From the NCBI GenBank assembly GCA_937127245.1, contig CAKZLU010000032.1:124001-188000 (forward strand): 64,000 nucleotides of DNA, written 5' to 3'. Source of the stretch: an uncultured Actinomycetes bacterium (GTDB taxonomy: Bacteria > Actinomycetota > Geothermincolia > Fen-727 > JACVIW01). Under the pieces are notes generated by a model, which saw nothing but the letters and a program-made list of their open reading frames with translations, was not told where the DNA came from and searched no databases. This document shows positions 25,603 through 33,246 of this stretch, in pieces. A program made the position numbers and the translations under genes. The stretch's first letter is position 1. The number at the start of each line of letters is the position of its first letter.

Positions 25603-26039
25603 TACCTGAAATAGCGGTTAAAGGGTTACAGTACTTTTTTCTTTTCCTGCTCTATGTCTTTCTGATCGTAGTCATCAGAGGGCTATACAGGGACCTTAAA
25701 TATCCATATTTCCAAACGGAAACACGAGCGAGAAACAAAAAGAAATTCCACAAGCCCGAACTCGTCGTCGTAGCAGCGGATAGAAACATCGGGGCACGAT
25801 ACTCCATTGAGGGTCAGGTTGTCGTTGGTAGGGGTCCGGGTTGCAATATCCCCATAGATGATACTTACGCTTCTCAGCAGCATGCCCGGATATTCAAGGA
25901 AGGAGACGGTTACTTCATAGAGGACCTCGGCTCCACGAATGGCACTTATGTAAACGGAAGGAAAATAGCCTATCCTCTGAGCCTGCGTCCCAGAGACCGC
26001 ATAAAGATTGGAAAGACCGTGTTCGAGTTTAGGCCGTAG
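25599..26039 (+). CDS. fhaB: FHA-domain membrane protein FhaB
   Basis: A 146-residue protein with an N-terminal membrane helix (FFLFLLYVFLIVVIRGLY, about 12-29) and a cytoplasmic FHA domain at about 55-146. The FHA loops are VVGRGPGCNI, SQQHARI and GSTNGTYVNG. The FhaB (FipA-type) family binds phosphothreonine and takes part in division and elongation control. The start ATG is preceded by GGAGGT and overlaps the fhaA stop. It is followed 21 nt later by the PP2C phosphatase gene. Confidence 0.92.
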   Translation: MIPEIAVKGLQYFFLFLLYVFLIVVIRGLYRDLKYPYFQTETRARNKKKFHKPELVVVAADRNIGARYSIEGQVVVGRGPGCNIPIDDTYASQQHARIFKEGDGYFIEDLGSTNGTYVNGRKIAYPLSLRPRDRIKIGKTVFEFRP

Positions 26040-26060
26040 TCCTGTCTGCGTTTCAGGGGG

Positions 26061-27461
26061 GTGCCTGATATCTACAGGGTAAGATCGGCTTCGATTACCG
26101 AAACCGGAAAGGTAAGAGAAATAAACGAGGACGCCGTGCTCGAGTCCGGAAATCTCTACGTGGTGGCGGACGGAATGGGCGGACATAAGGCTGGGGAGAT
26201 AGCCAGTTCGCTCGCCCTTTCAGTTATAAGCCAGTACGTGGAAGATTCGATAGGCTTGCTTTCCGGGGATAAGCTTATGAAGAAAGCGGTGCAGAACGCG
26301 AACGCGGTTATCTACGGAAAATCAAAATCGGACGAAAGGTTTCGCTCGATGGGAACAACGCTCACGGCACTTTACCGTGAGGGTGACACCGCATTCATCG
26401 CTCACGTTGGCGACTCGAGAGCATATCTCTTCAGGGAAGGAAAGCTTCGTCGTCTTACCACTGACCATTCCCTCATTCAAAAACTTATAGAGGAGGGGGC
26501 CATCACTGAGGAAGAAGCAAAAATACACCCTCAGAGAAATATAATCCTTCGCGCTCTCGGTCTGGAGCCCCGGGTTGAGGTTGAGATCGCGTCTGTTGAA
26601 ATCAAGCCCGGTGATAAGTTCATCCTGACTACTGATGGGCTTACGGGTCTTGTTGAGGATGAGGAAATTGAAAAGATAGTTCAAAATGAGCGGGAACCTG
26701 ATAAAGCGGTGCGTTCTCTTGCCGATGAAGCGCTCGCAAGGGGTGGGACCGACAACATTTCCGTGGTCATGGTTGAATTCGCCGCCTCTCCCGACCAACC
26801 TTTTCTTGAGGAAACGCATGAAATCACCACAGAGCCTGCAACCGATGAGGCTTTTCCCGCCGCAGTTGAGGCTGGCGCCAAACCTATGCGCAAAAAGAGA
26901 GTTTCGTTCACAATAATTTTCTTATCCTCGATAACCTTACTAATAATCATTTTGGGCGCCGGAGCGTGGCTGCTTTGGAAGAATTGCCATTTCGTTGGGA
27001 TCAGCGAAAACAGGGCGGTCATTTTTCAGGGTTTCCCCTTCTGGGGTCTGGCTCGGAAAGTCTCTGATTGGAACATTAAACTCGAGCTGCTTCCAATTGA
27101 GGATGAGAGAAAGCTTGCAAGCGGAGGTCCGATTGAATTGAGTTACGAGGGTGCGCTCGAGAATTTCAGATATTACAGGCGAAAAGCGAACAGGGCGGTC
27201 ATTGTTCCGAACGTGGTTGGTTTAAAAAAGGAAATGGCGGAAAGGATAATAGAAAGGATGGGTCTTAAAACCAGAATCGAGGGACCTCCTCCTCCTTCTG
27301 ACTTGAAGAACAGGATAGTGAAAAGCCAGACGCCTAAGGCGGGAACGGCGCTTGGAAAAGGTCGAACCGTAGAAATTCTTTTGGATGAAGTCTTGCCAAA
27401 AAAGGTGATCTTTTACGATTTATCTCATCCCGTTAAAAGAATTGGGGGTGCTGAAAGATAA
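26061..27461 (+). CDS. pstP: PP2C-type Ser/Thr phosphatase PstP with C-terminal PASTA domain
   Basis: A membrane Ser/Thr phosphatase. The PPM domain (about 5-240) has INEDA, VADGMGGHKAGE, HVGDSRAYL, TDGLTGLVED and GGTDNISVV, so the metal-binding aspartates are intact. A transmembrane helix lies at about 282-305. The outer part ends in a PASTA domain at about 380-442 (VPNVVGLKKEMAE, VKSQTPKAGTAL), which normally sits on PknB-type kinases or PBPs. No PASTA kinase is in this operon. GTG at 26061 directly abuts its G-rich ribosome site; an ATC at 26070 is better spaced and matches the family N-terminus, so the start is uncertain. Confidence 0.93.
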   Translation: MPDIYRVRSASITETGKVREINEDAVLESGNLYVVADGMGGHKAGEIASSLALSVISQYVEDSIGLLSGDKLMKKAVQNANAVIYGKSKSDERFRSMGTTLTALYREGDTAFIAHVGDSRAYLFREGKLRRLTTDHSLIQKLIEEGAITEEEAKIHPQRNIILRALGLEPRVEVEIASVEIKPGDKFILTTDGLTGLVEDEEIEKIVQNEREPDKAVRSLADEALARGGTDNISVVMVEFAASPDQPFLEETHEITTEPATDEAFPAAVEAGAKPMRKKRVSFTIIFLSSITLLIIILGAGAWLLWKNCHFVGISENRAVIFQGFPFWGLARKVSDWNIKLELLPIEDERKLASGGPIELSYEGALENFRYYRRKANRAVIVPNVVGLKKEMAERIIERMGLKTRIEGPPPPSDLKNRIVKSQTPKAGTALGKGRTVEILLDEVLPKKVIFYDLSHPVKRIGGAER

Positions 27462-28768
27462 GGGTTAGGAACAGGGAGCTAATTCTACTCTTGTTAATCG
27501 CGGTAATTCTTTTTTCGGGCTTTTTCGCCACGAATATCGCGATTCAGGGAAAGGCCGTATATGACCATCTTTTTTATCCGGGCTCGGCGGCCCTGATTTT
27601 TATAACAGTCCACATATTCCTGAGGCGCTTGGTTCCCCGTGCCGATCTCATAATCTTCCCAACCGCCGCGGCCCTAACGTCCCTGGGTCTTGTCATGATA
27701 TACAGGCTTCAACCAAACCTGGCTTTTGAGCAACTGATGTGGCTGTGCATTGGTTCGGCATTGATGCTTTTGGTTATTATCTTCATAAGAAAATATGAAG
27801 TGCTTGCCTCCTACAAGTACAGCCTCGGGCTTATCGCGCTCCTCTTGCTTGCCTCGACTATGCTGTTTGGAAAGGAAATAAACGGGGCGAAACTCTGGCT
27901 TAAGATAGGTCCTTTAAGCTTCCAACCATCCGAGATCTCAAAGATTCTCCTCGTCATTTTTCTCGCGGCGTTTTTCGCCGAAAAGAGAGAGCTTTTGTCC
28001 ATCCCCACTCACCGCTTAATGGGCCTTCCGGTACCGGAACTAAAGTACTTCATTCCACTTTTGGTCATGTGGGGCCTTTCCGTTCTTCTCATGATTTTCC
28101 AGAAAGACTTAGGCTCATCGCTTCTGTTTTTCGGGATTTTCATCTGCATGGTCTATGCTTCAACTTCGAGAAAATCTTATGTCTTTGTGGGGCTTGCTCT
28201 TTTTTTAGTCGGGGCATACCTTTGTTACCTGGGGTTTTCGCATGTTCAAATCAGGGTCATATCCTGGCTAAACCCCTTCAATCCGGCGACTATTGAAAAG
28301 GAATCCTATCAAATCGCCCAGTCGCTTTTCGCGTTCTCTTCAGGAAAGATTGCCGGTTCCGGGCTTGGCATGGGATATCCGTTACTGATACCCGCGGTTA
28401 GCACGGACTTCATATTCAGCGCCGTGGGGGAGGAACTCGGGCTTGTGGGCAGTGTTTTTGTTGTCATTCTTTACCTTATTTTCGTTTCAAGAGGGATGAA
28501 AATTGGGATTTCCGCCCGGGATGATTTCGGGAAATGTCTGGCGGCTGGCCTTACGAGCATTATCGCTTTGCAGTCTTTCATAATAATGGGCGGAGTGACC
28601 AGATTGATACCGCTTACGGGGATAACTCTTCCATTCATGAGTTATGGGGGCAGCTCTCTTGTGGCTAACTTTATATTGACCGGGTTGCTTCTTGTGATTT
28701 CACATAGATCGCTTAGCATGAACCCTTCAAGCATCAGAGAAGGTGCTGGCAGATGGACCGTTCGTTAA
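27458..28768 (+). CDS. rodA: SEDS peptidoglycan polymerase RodA/FtsW (probable AUA start)
   Basis: RodA/FtsW-type SEDS glycosyltransferase that polymerises lipid II with its partner PBP. The 436-residue polytopic protein has KLWLKIGPLSFQPSEISK, FQKDLGSSLLF and the C-terminal LPFMSYGGSSLVAN of the family. The first standard start (TTG 27491) would remove the conserved RNRELILLLL segment that matches actinobacterial RodA. In frame upstream, only ATA at 27458 is available, 7 nt after GGGGGTG and overlapping the pstP stop as ATAA. A TGA lies two codons further up. The stop overlaps pbpA by 16 nt. Confidence 0.92.
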   Translation: MRVRNRELILLLLIAVILFSGFFATNIAIQGKAVYDHLFYPGSAALIFITVHIFLRRLVPRADLIIFPTAAALTSLGLVMIYRLQPNLAFEQLMWLCIGSALMLLVIIFIRKYEVLASYKYSLGLIALLLLASTMLFGKEINGAKLWLKIGPLSFQPSEISKILLVIFLAAFFAEKRELLSIPTHRLMGLPVPELKYFIPLLVMWGLSVLLMIFQKDLGSSLLFFGIFICMVYASTSRKSYVFVGLALFLVGAYLCYLGFSHVQIRVISWLNPFNPATIEKESYQIAQSLFAFSSGKIAGSGLGMGYPLLIPAVSTDFIFSAVGEELGLVGSVFVVILYLIFVSRGMKIGISARDDFGKCLAAGLTSIIALQSFIIMGGVTRLIPLTGITLPFMSYGGSSLVANFILTGLLLVISHRSLSMNPSSIREGAGRWTVR

Positions 28769-30177
28769 AAATTCTCTTCGGTGTTTTTACGGCACTTTTC
28801 CTGATTCTTATCGTGAACCTTTCCAACCTGCAGTTTTTTTCCTCTGAAGGTATCTCGTCCAATCAAAACAATAAACGCCATCTTTTGAAAGATTACTCCA
28901 TAGAAAGAGGAGCCATTTACACCGCAGACGGTGTCGAAATCGCAAGAACCGTTGACACCGGAAGCGAATATCGCTTTCAACGCGAATATCCTCAGGGTTG
29001 GCTTTATTCGAACATTACTGGTTATGACTCGTGGCGCTACGGGCGAAGCGGTCTTGAGAAGACGTTCAATAGAGAGCTTCTCGGGCAGGCCAAGGAATAC
29101 TCTCTCAGAAATTTCGTTAACAGGCTTTTTGGTGGGGTAAAACGTGGATATTCCTTGGTTCTTACCATAGATTCGAGGATTCAACAGGCGGCCGCGAACG
29201 CTTTGGGTAATCAAAGAGGAGCTGTGGTTGCTATAAGACCTTCCACCGGTGAGATACTCGCCATGGTCACGAGTCCGAGGTTTGACCCTAATGTTACCGT
29301 CCCGCTTGGCGGAAGAGATACCGAAACACCCTGGAGGGCTCTGAATGCCGATGAAAACAAACCCCTTATAGACAGGTGTACGATGGGTCTATATCCTCCC
29401 GGGTCCTCTTTCAAGGTAGTGATTGCCGCTGCGGCCCTCGAAACTGGATTGGTGGCTCCCGACACGTTCTTTGAGTGCCGGGGGAGTCTCCCGGTTTACG
29501 GGTATACCATAAGGGATTTCGGAGGGAAAGCTCACGGAAAGATAGACTTCAGAAAAGCCCTCGAGGTTTCCTGTAACGTGACTTTTGCGTCTGTCGGCGT
29601 CAAGCTCGGCGGAGCCACGGTGGTGCGCTACGCTGAGAAATTCGGTTTAAACAAAGACGTTGAATTCGACCTTCCGGTTGCGAAAAGCACCATTCCGGAA
29701 TCAGGATCCATGGACCCAGTTGAGGTTGCCTCGAGCAGCATTGGACAGGGGAGGGTTCTCGTCACTCCGATGCAGATGGCTTTGATAGCCGCTGCAATCG
29801 CTAACGGCGGAACCGTTCCCCGCCCTTATATCGTAAGGGAGATACAGGAATATTCCGGCAAAGTGGTCGAACAGTTTAGACCCTCGCTTTACGAGGAGGC
29901 CATCGGCCATAAGGTGGCCGATACGCTTACGAGAATGATGGTGAGGGTTGTCAGGCAGGGAACCGGTACCGCGACAAGAATATCGGGAGTTGAAGTTGCC
30001 GGAAAGACCGGCACGGCAGAGACAGGGGTGAAGAAAGCGAACCCCCATTCCTGGTTTATTTGCTTTGCCCCGGCTGATAAACCCCAGGTTGCCCTCGCCG
30101 TAATTGTGGAAAACGGCGGGGAGGGCGGAAAGACCGCAGCTCCGATAGCGAGGCGCGTGCTACTCGAGGCTCTTTGA
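28753..30177 (+). CDS. pbpA: Class B penicillin-binding protein PbpA
   Basis: A peptidoglycan DD-transpeptidase anchored by an N-terminal helix (about 5-25). The transpeptidase motifs are S218-SF-K221 (PPGSSFKVV), SCN at 273-275 and KTG at 418-420, all intact. At 474 residues it is the short PbpA type, and the dimerisation region precedes TIDSRIQQAA. The ATG overlaps the rodA end and has GAAGGTG upstream, so RodA and PbpA are translationally coupled partners for elongation. It ends the operon: the pknA/pknB genes that follow in mycobacteria are absent here. Confidence 0.93.
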   Translation: MDRSLKILFGVFTALFLILIVNLSNLQFFSSEGISSNQNNKRHLLKDYSIERGAIYTADGVEIARTVDTGSEYRFQREYPQGWLYSNITGYDSWRYGRSGLEKTFNRELLGQAKEYSLRNFVNRLFGGVKRGYSLVLTIDSRIQQAAANALGNQRGAVVAIRPSTGEILAMVTSPRFDPNVTVPLGGRDTETPWRALNADENKPLIDRCTMGLYPPGSSFKVVIAAAALETGLVAPDTFFECRGSLPVYGYTIRDFGGKAHGKIDFRKALEVSCNVTFASVGVKLGGATVVRYAEKFGLNKDVEFDLPVAKSTIPESGSMDPVEVASSSIGQGRVLVTPMQMALIAAAIANGGTVPRPYIVREIQEYSGKVVEQFRPSLYEEAIGHKVADTLTRMMVRVVRQGTGTATRISGVEVAGKTGTAETGVKKANPHSWFICFAPADKPQVALAVIVENGGEGGKTAAPIARRVLLEAL

Positions 30178-30240
30178 TTGCCTAAGCGCAGAGCGGATTG
30201 CGTCTGACTAACTCTTTTATCAGGTTGCTCTCAGTGGCGC

Positions 30241-30249
30241 TGCTATAAT
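30241..30249 (+). promoter_or_regulatory. Extended -10 promoter element
   Basis: TGCTATAAT, an extended -10 with a consensus hexamer, lies 42 nt upstream of the hydrolase ATG. No good -35 is visible, which extended -10 promoters tolerate. Confidence 0.5.
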
Positions 30250-30291
30250 GGTTTTTGTTCGCAGGAATGTTTCTATTAGCAAGGAGTCCGG

Positions 30292-31065
30292 ATGAAAAAG
30301 TTTTTAAAGTTCTTGGCTGCCTTTCTACTCGGTCTTTTCTCGTTTATTTCCTGGAGTGTTTTGCCCATAGTCGCGGCTTTTGTCCGGATGAGGATTCGCT
30401 TTGCTCTCATGCTCGAGGAATCCAAAACCAGGCGAAGGACTGTTCCGACATTCGATGAGGAGTTCTTAAACGGTGATATGGCTGAGATTGTCGAACGCTT
30501 GAAAAGCGTCCCGTTTAGACCATTGAAGCCGGAAACGCTGGGAGTGGCAAGGGCGGTTGCGTGCTCTTCTTTTCTCCCGCTGATGAATGCGCTCAGAGCC
30601 ACCGCTGGCAGAGTTTATCCTTATCCGGCTGAATTCGAGGAAGTGGTTTTTGAGAGTTTAGACGGCACGCCGCTCGTTGGCGCTTTAGGAATACATCCAG
30701 AAGGTGAAAAAAGGCCCGGAATCGTGATCTCTCACGGATTTATGGGCTCGAAAAACGACCATTATGTCATAGACGTCGCACTGAAAGCTTTCGCCGGCTG
30801 GGGATTCAATGTTATGGCTGTGGATTTGAGGAACTTTGGAAGGAGTCAGGAGTTATCTCACAGTCCGACGGCTGCTGGATGGAAGGAAGGCGAGGACATT
30901 ATTGCGGCCGCGCGCTATTTGTATGAGACGGGATGTACCACCACAGTCGGCGCGACTGGTTTCTCTATGGGTGCGGGATCTGTGATTCGGGCTGCCTACT
31001 TGGCGCGCGACTATCCCTATTTAACCGGTGGGGCAATAGCGTGGAACGGGTATTCTGACTCATAA
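30292..31065 (+). CDS. Alpha/beta hydrolase, N-terminal part, ended by in-frame TAA
   Basis: N-terminal 257 residues of an alpha/beta hydrolase. It has a membrane-anchor-like helix (about 4-31), the oxyanion strand VISHGFMGSKND, VDLRNFGRS, and the nucleophile Ser225 in GFSMG. The reading frame stops at TAA (31063-31065) just after AIAWNGYSDS, before the acid and histidine of the triad. The following 31069-31569 frame is the same phase and supplies exactly the missing part. This is therefore one gene split by a nonsense codon (or a read-through site or base-call error). The ATG has AAGGAG upstream. Confidence 0.75.
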   Translation: MKKFLKFLAAFLLGLFSFISWSVLPIVAAFVRMRIRFALMLEESKTRRRTVPTFDEEFLNGDMAEIVERLKSVPFRPLKPETLGVARAVACSSFLPLMNALRATAGRVYPYPAEFEEVVFESLDGTPLVGALGIHPEGEKRPGIVISHGFMGSKNDHYVIDVALKAFAGWGFNVMAVDLRNFGRSQELSHSPTAAGWKEGEDIIAAARYLYETGCTTTVGATGFSMGAGSVIRAAYLARDYPYLTGGAIAWNGYSDS

Positions 31066-31068
31066 AGA

Positions 31069-31569
31069 ATGGTCAAATACATCAGCACTCGACCCGCTTT
31101 CGATAACCCGTTTTTTCCGGTCTATCTCATTTTTCGCTGCATGCATTATTTAAGAAGGATTGACATGCGGACCTACATAAGAGACCCCGAGATGAGGGAG
31201 CATCTCTACAAGCCTTTCAGAGAGGCGGATTTTTCCGCTTATATCGAGAAAATCTCGGCTCCACACTACGGGGTAGATGCCAATGATGTGTATCGCTTTT
31301 CCTCTTGCATAAATTATCTCGAAGACGTGGAAATTCCCCTTCTCATAGTGCATTCCGTTGACGACCCGATCTGTCCACCCTCTGAAATGGACAGTCTTTT
31401 TGAGATATCCAAGCGAAATCCTAACGTGTATATATGGATGCTGCCGACCGGAAATCACTGTATGTTCAGGTATTTTGACGAAAAGTGGTACGACGAGGTC
31501 ATGCGCGAGTTTTTCAGGTATTGGGTTCAATCCGGTAGAAGGGTAAGCCAGAATGTCGGGCAAATTTAG
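31069..31569 (+). CDS. Alpha/beta hydrolase, C-terminal part
   Basis: In-frame continuation of the preceding gene after one TAA codon. The 166 residues hold the lid (FDNPFFPVYLIFRCMHYLRR), the probable acid in VHSVDDPICPP and the base in TGNHCMF. By itself it lacks a nucleophile, so it could not be an active hydrolase. ATG 31069 lies 4 nt after the stop with no clear ribosome site, though re-initiation is possible. The reading frame has stayed open for 501 nt, so the interruption is recent, tolerated or artefactual. Confidence 0.65.
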   Translation: MVKYISTRPAFDNPFFPVYLIFRCMHYLRRIDMRTYIRDPEMREHLYKPFREADFSAYIEKISAPHYGVDANDVYRFSSCINYLEDVEIPLLIVHSVDDPICPPSEMDSLFEISKRNPNVYIWMLPTGNHCMFRYFDEKWYDEVMREFFRYWVQSGRRVSQNVGQI

Positions 31570-33181
31570 GCTATCTGCTAAGGAAAAAGCCACAATAATT
31601 CTTTTGATTACGGGTATGCTTATCGCGACGGTTCATATAGCCGGGTGCGGCAGGGCGCCCGGAGAAAGGAGAAACTTCGTTTTCAAAAAGAATGGCAGGG
31701 TAATTGGCACGGAAGAGGTCACGATACGCAGGGGCAGGGACAGCGTTGTCTATATCGGGCGCGCCAAACGCCCTTATTCAGCGCAAGACACCGGTATTTA
31801 TCGCAGCGCAAGGCTCACTGGCAAATCCCTTTTGTTAGGCGCTTATTTTTCGTACGCCGAGAAAGCCCGGGTGCGGAAACGCGTAAGATTTTTGAGGGTC
31901 GGTTCCTCCTTCAAGTACTTTAAAAACGATATTCTGACCTTTTCTTTTATTGAAACCGACAAGGTTCCGAAAGAAATCCTTCCCTTTGATGCTGAGTCAG
32001 CGGTTATGATCCAGTTGCTGATCGACGCGTGGCGCAGCAGGGGCATGCCGCGGAAAATGAGCGTCGTTCTTCCCTACAGAAGTCTCATATTTCGTGAGGT
32101 ATTGATCTCAAAGGCTGGAAATTCCTCGTACGAAGTGAAGCTGCCCGGTTTAATGGAGGCACGCGTTGATATTGATGAAGACGAACACTTAATAAAAACA
32201 ATAAATCTTTTGAAAAAGGATTGTTCAATCGAGGAGGGCTCGTCAATTCTCCCTAAGAAGACCTTGCTGCCTCGCTTCGGCTCGCTTACAACCGTGAAAA
32301 TTCCCACAACTGGTGGCATTGAGTTGTCTGGACTACTATGCAGGCCTAATAAATCACCCCCTTATCCTGTGGTGTTAATGGCTTGCGACACTGGATGCTA
32401 TGACCGGTCGGGCGGCGGAATTTTCGTCGACCTTGCTGAAGAACTCGTTAGAAAAGGGTTTGCCGTCTTGTGCGTTGACAGAAGGGGAGCTGGGGAAAGC
32501 GAGGGCAAGCCAGAATATTCGCTTGATACGGCTGTTTCGGATCTATGCTCGCAGGTTGATTTCCTCCTGTTGCGCGGTGACATTGACCCGGAGAGGATAT
32601 TCGCCCTCGGATACGGCGAGGGTGGGTATGTGGCGGCAAAAGCCGCAGTAAAGAATCCATATATATCGGGAATCATCATGCTCGGCACGCCGGCAGACCG
32701 CGTGTTTCCCGACGCTTTTGTAAGAAGAATCGGTCTTCTGCGCGAAAAGGAGCTTTTGGATGGATACGATGAATCTTTCTGGAAAAGCGAGATCTCCTGG
32801 CTTGAGAGCATCCCGAAACAAATCCAGGTGGATTATGTCTCAGCTGACGGGGAGCTTGCCTTTCTCGGATGGGTGCGCTCTTTCAGCGTTCCAGTTGTCG
32901 AGGATGTTGCAGGTGTTATCGAGGTTCCCGTCCTGTTGATTTATGGTTCCTCGGACAAGATCGCTTCTCCGGAACATGGAAGGGCGATATTCGAGCGGCT
33001 CAAACCATCAATAAGAAGGATTTCTTCTCTCAAAGTAATTAACGGACTTGACCATCAATTTGGAAGAATTGAGCCAGAGGAGGGCGCGCAGCCATTTCCC
33101 TCCCGCGTTGTTGCCTCAAGTAAAATCAAGGGCGCGATCACAGAGTGGCTAAGTGCGCTGACTGGAAAGCGCTCTGAATAA
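31553..33181 (+). CDS. Alpha/beta-hydrolase-fold lipoprotein with Ser-to-Gly nucleophile
   Basis: A 542-residue exported protein. A signal helix ends in the lipobox I29-A-G-C32, so it is a predicted lipoprotein. An N-terminal beta-rich domain (about 35-240) is followed by an alpha/beta hydrolase domain (from about 245) with LCVDRRGAGESEG and a late LDHQFG histidine. The nucleophile elbow reads GYGEG: position 355 is Gly (codon GGC at 32615) where Ser is expected. It is probably not a serine hydrolase, unless another residue serves. It overlaps the preceding split hydrolase gene by 17 nt. Confidence 0.75.
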   Translation: MSGKFRLSAKEKATIILLITGMLIATVHIAGCGRAPGERRNFVFKKNGRVIGTEEVTIRRGRDSVVYIGRAKRPYSAQDTGIYRSARLTGKSLLLGAYFSYAEKARVRKRVRFLRVGSSFKYFKNDILTFSFIETDKVPKEILPFDAESAVMIQLLIDAWRSRGMPRKMSVVLPYRSLIFREVLISKAGNSSYEVKLPGLMEARVDIDEDEHLIKTINLLKKDCSIEEGSSILPKKTLLPRFGSLTTVKIPTTGGIELSGLLCRPNKSPPYPVVLMACDTGCYDRSGGGIFVDLAEELVRKGFAVLCVDRRGAGESEGKPEYSLDTAVSDLCSQVDFLLLRGDIDPERIFALGYGEGGYVAAKAAVKNPYISGIIMLGTPADRVFPDAFVRRIGLLREKELLDGYDESFWKSEISWLESIPKQIQVDYVSADGELAFLGWVRSFSVPVVEDVAGVIEVPVLLIYGSSDKIASPEHGRAIFERLKPSIRRISSLKVINGLDHQFGRIEPEEGAQPFPSRVVASSKIKGAITEWLSALTGKRSE

Positions 33182-33216
33182 TTTCTGATGGTTTTACGGA
33201 CCCGAACACGTAAATT

Positions 33217-33231
33217 AAAGAGGCGCTCTTT
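33217..33231. terminator. Short hairpin between convergent genes
   Basis: AAAGAG-GCG-CTCTTT (33217-33231) with A/T flanks lies between the stops of two convergent genes and could work as a weak bidirectional terminator. Confidence 0.35.
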
Positions 33232-33246
33232 TGCGAACTGGTTTAC

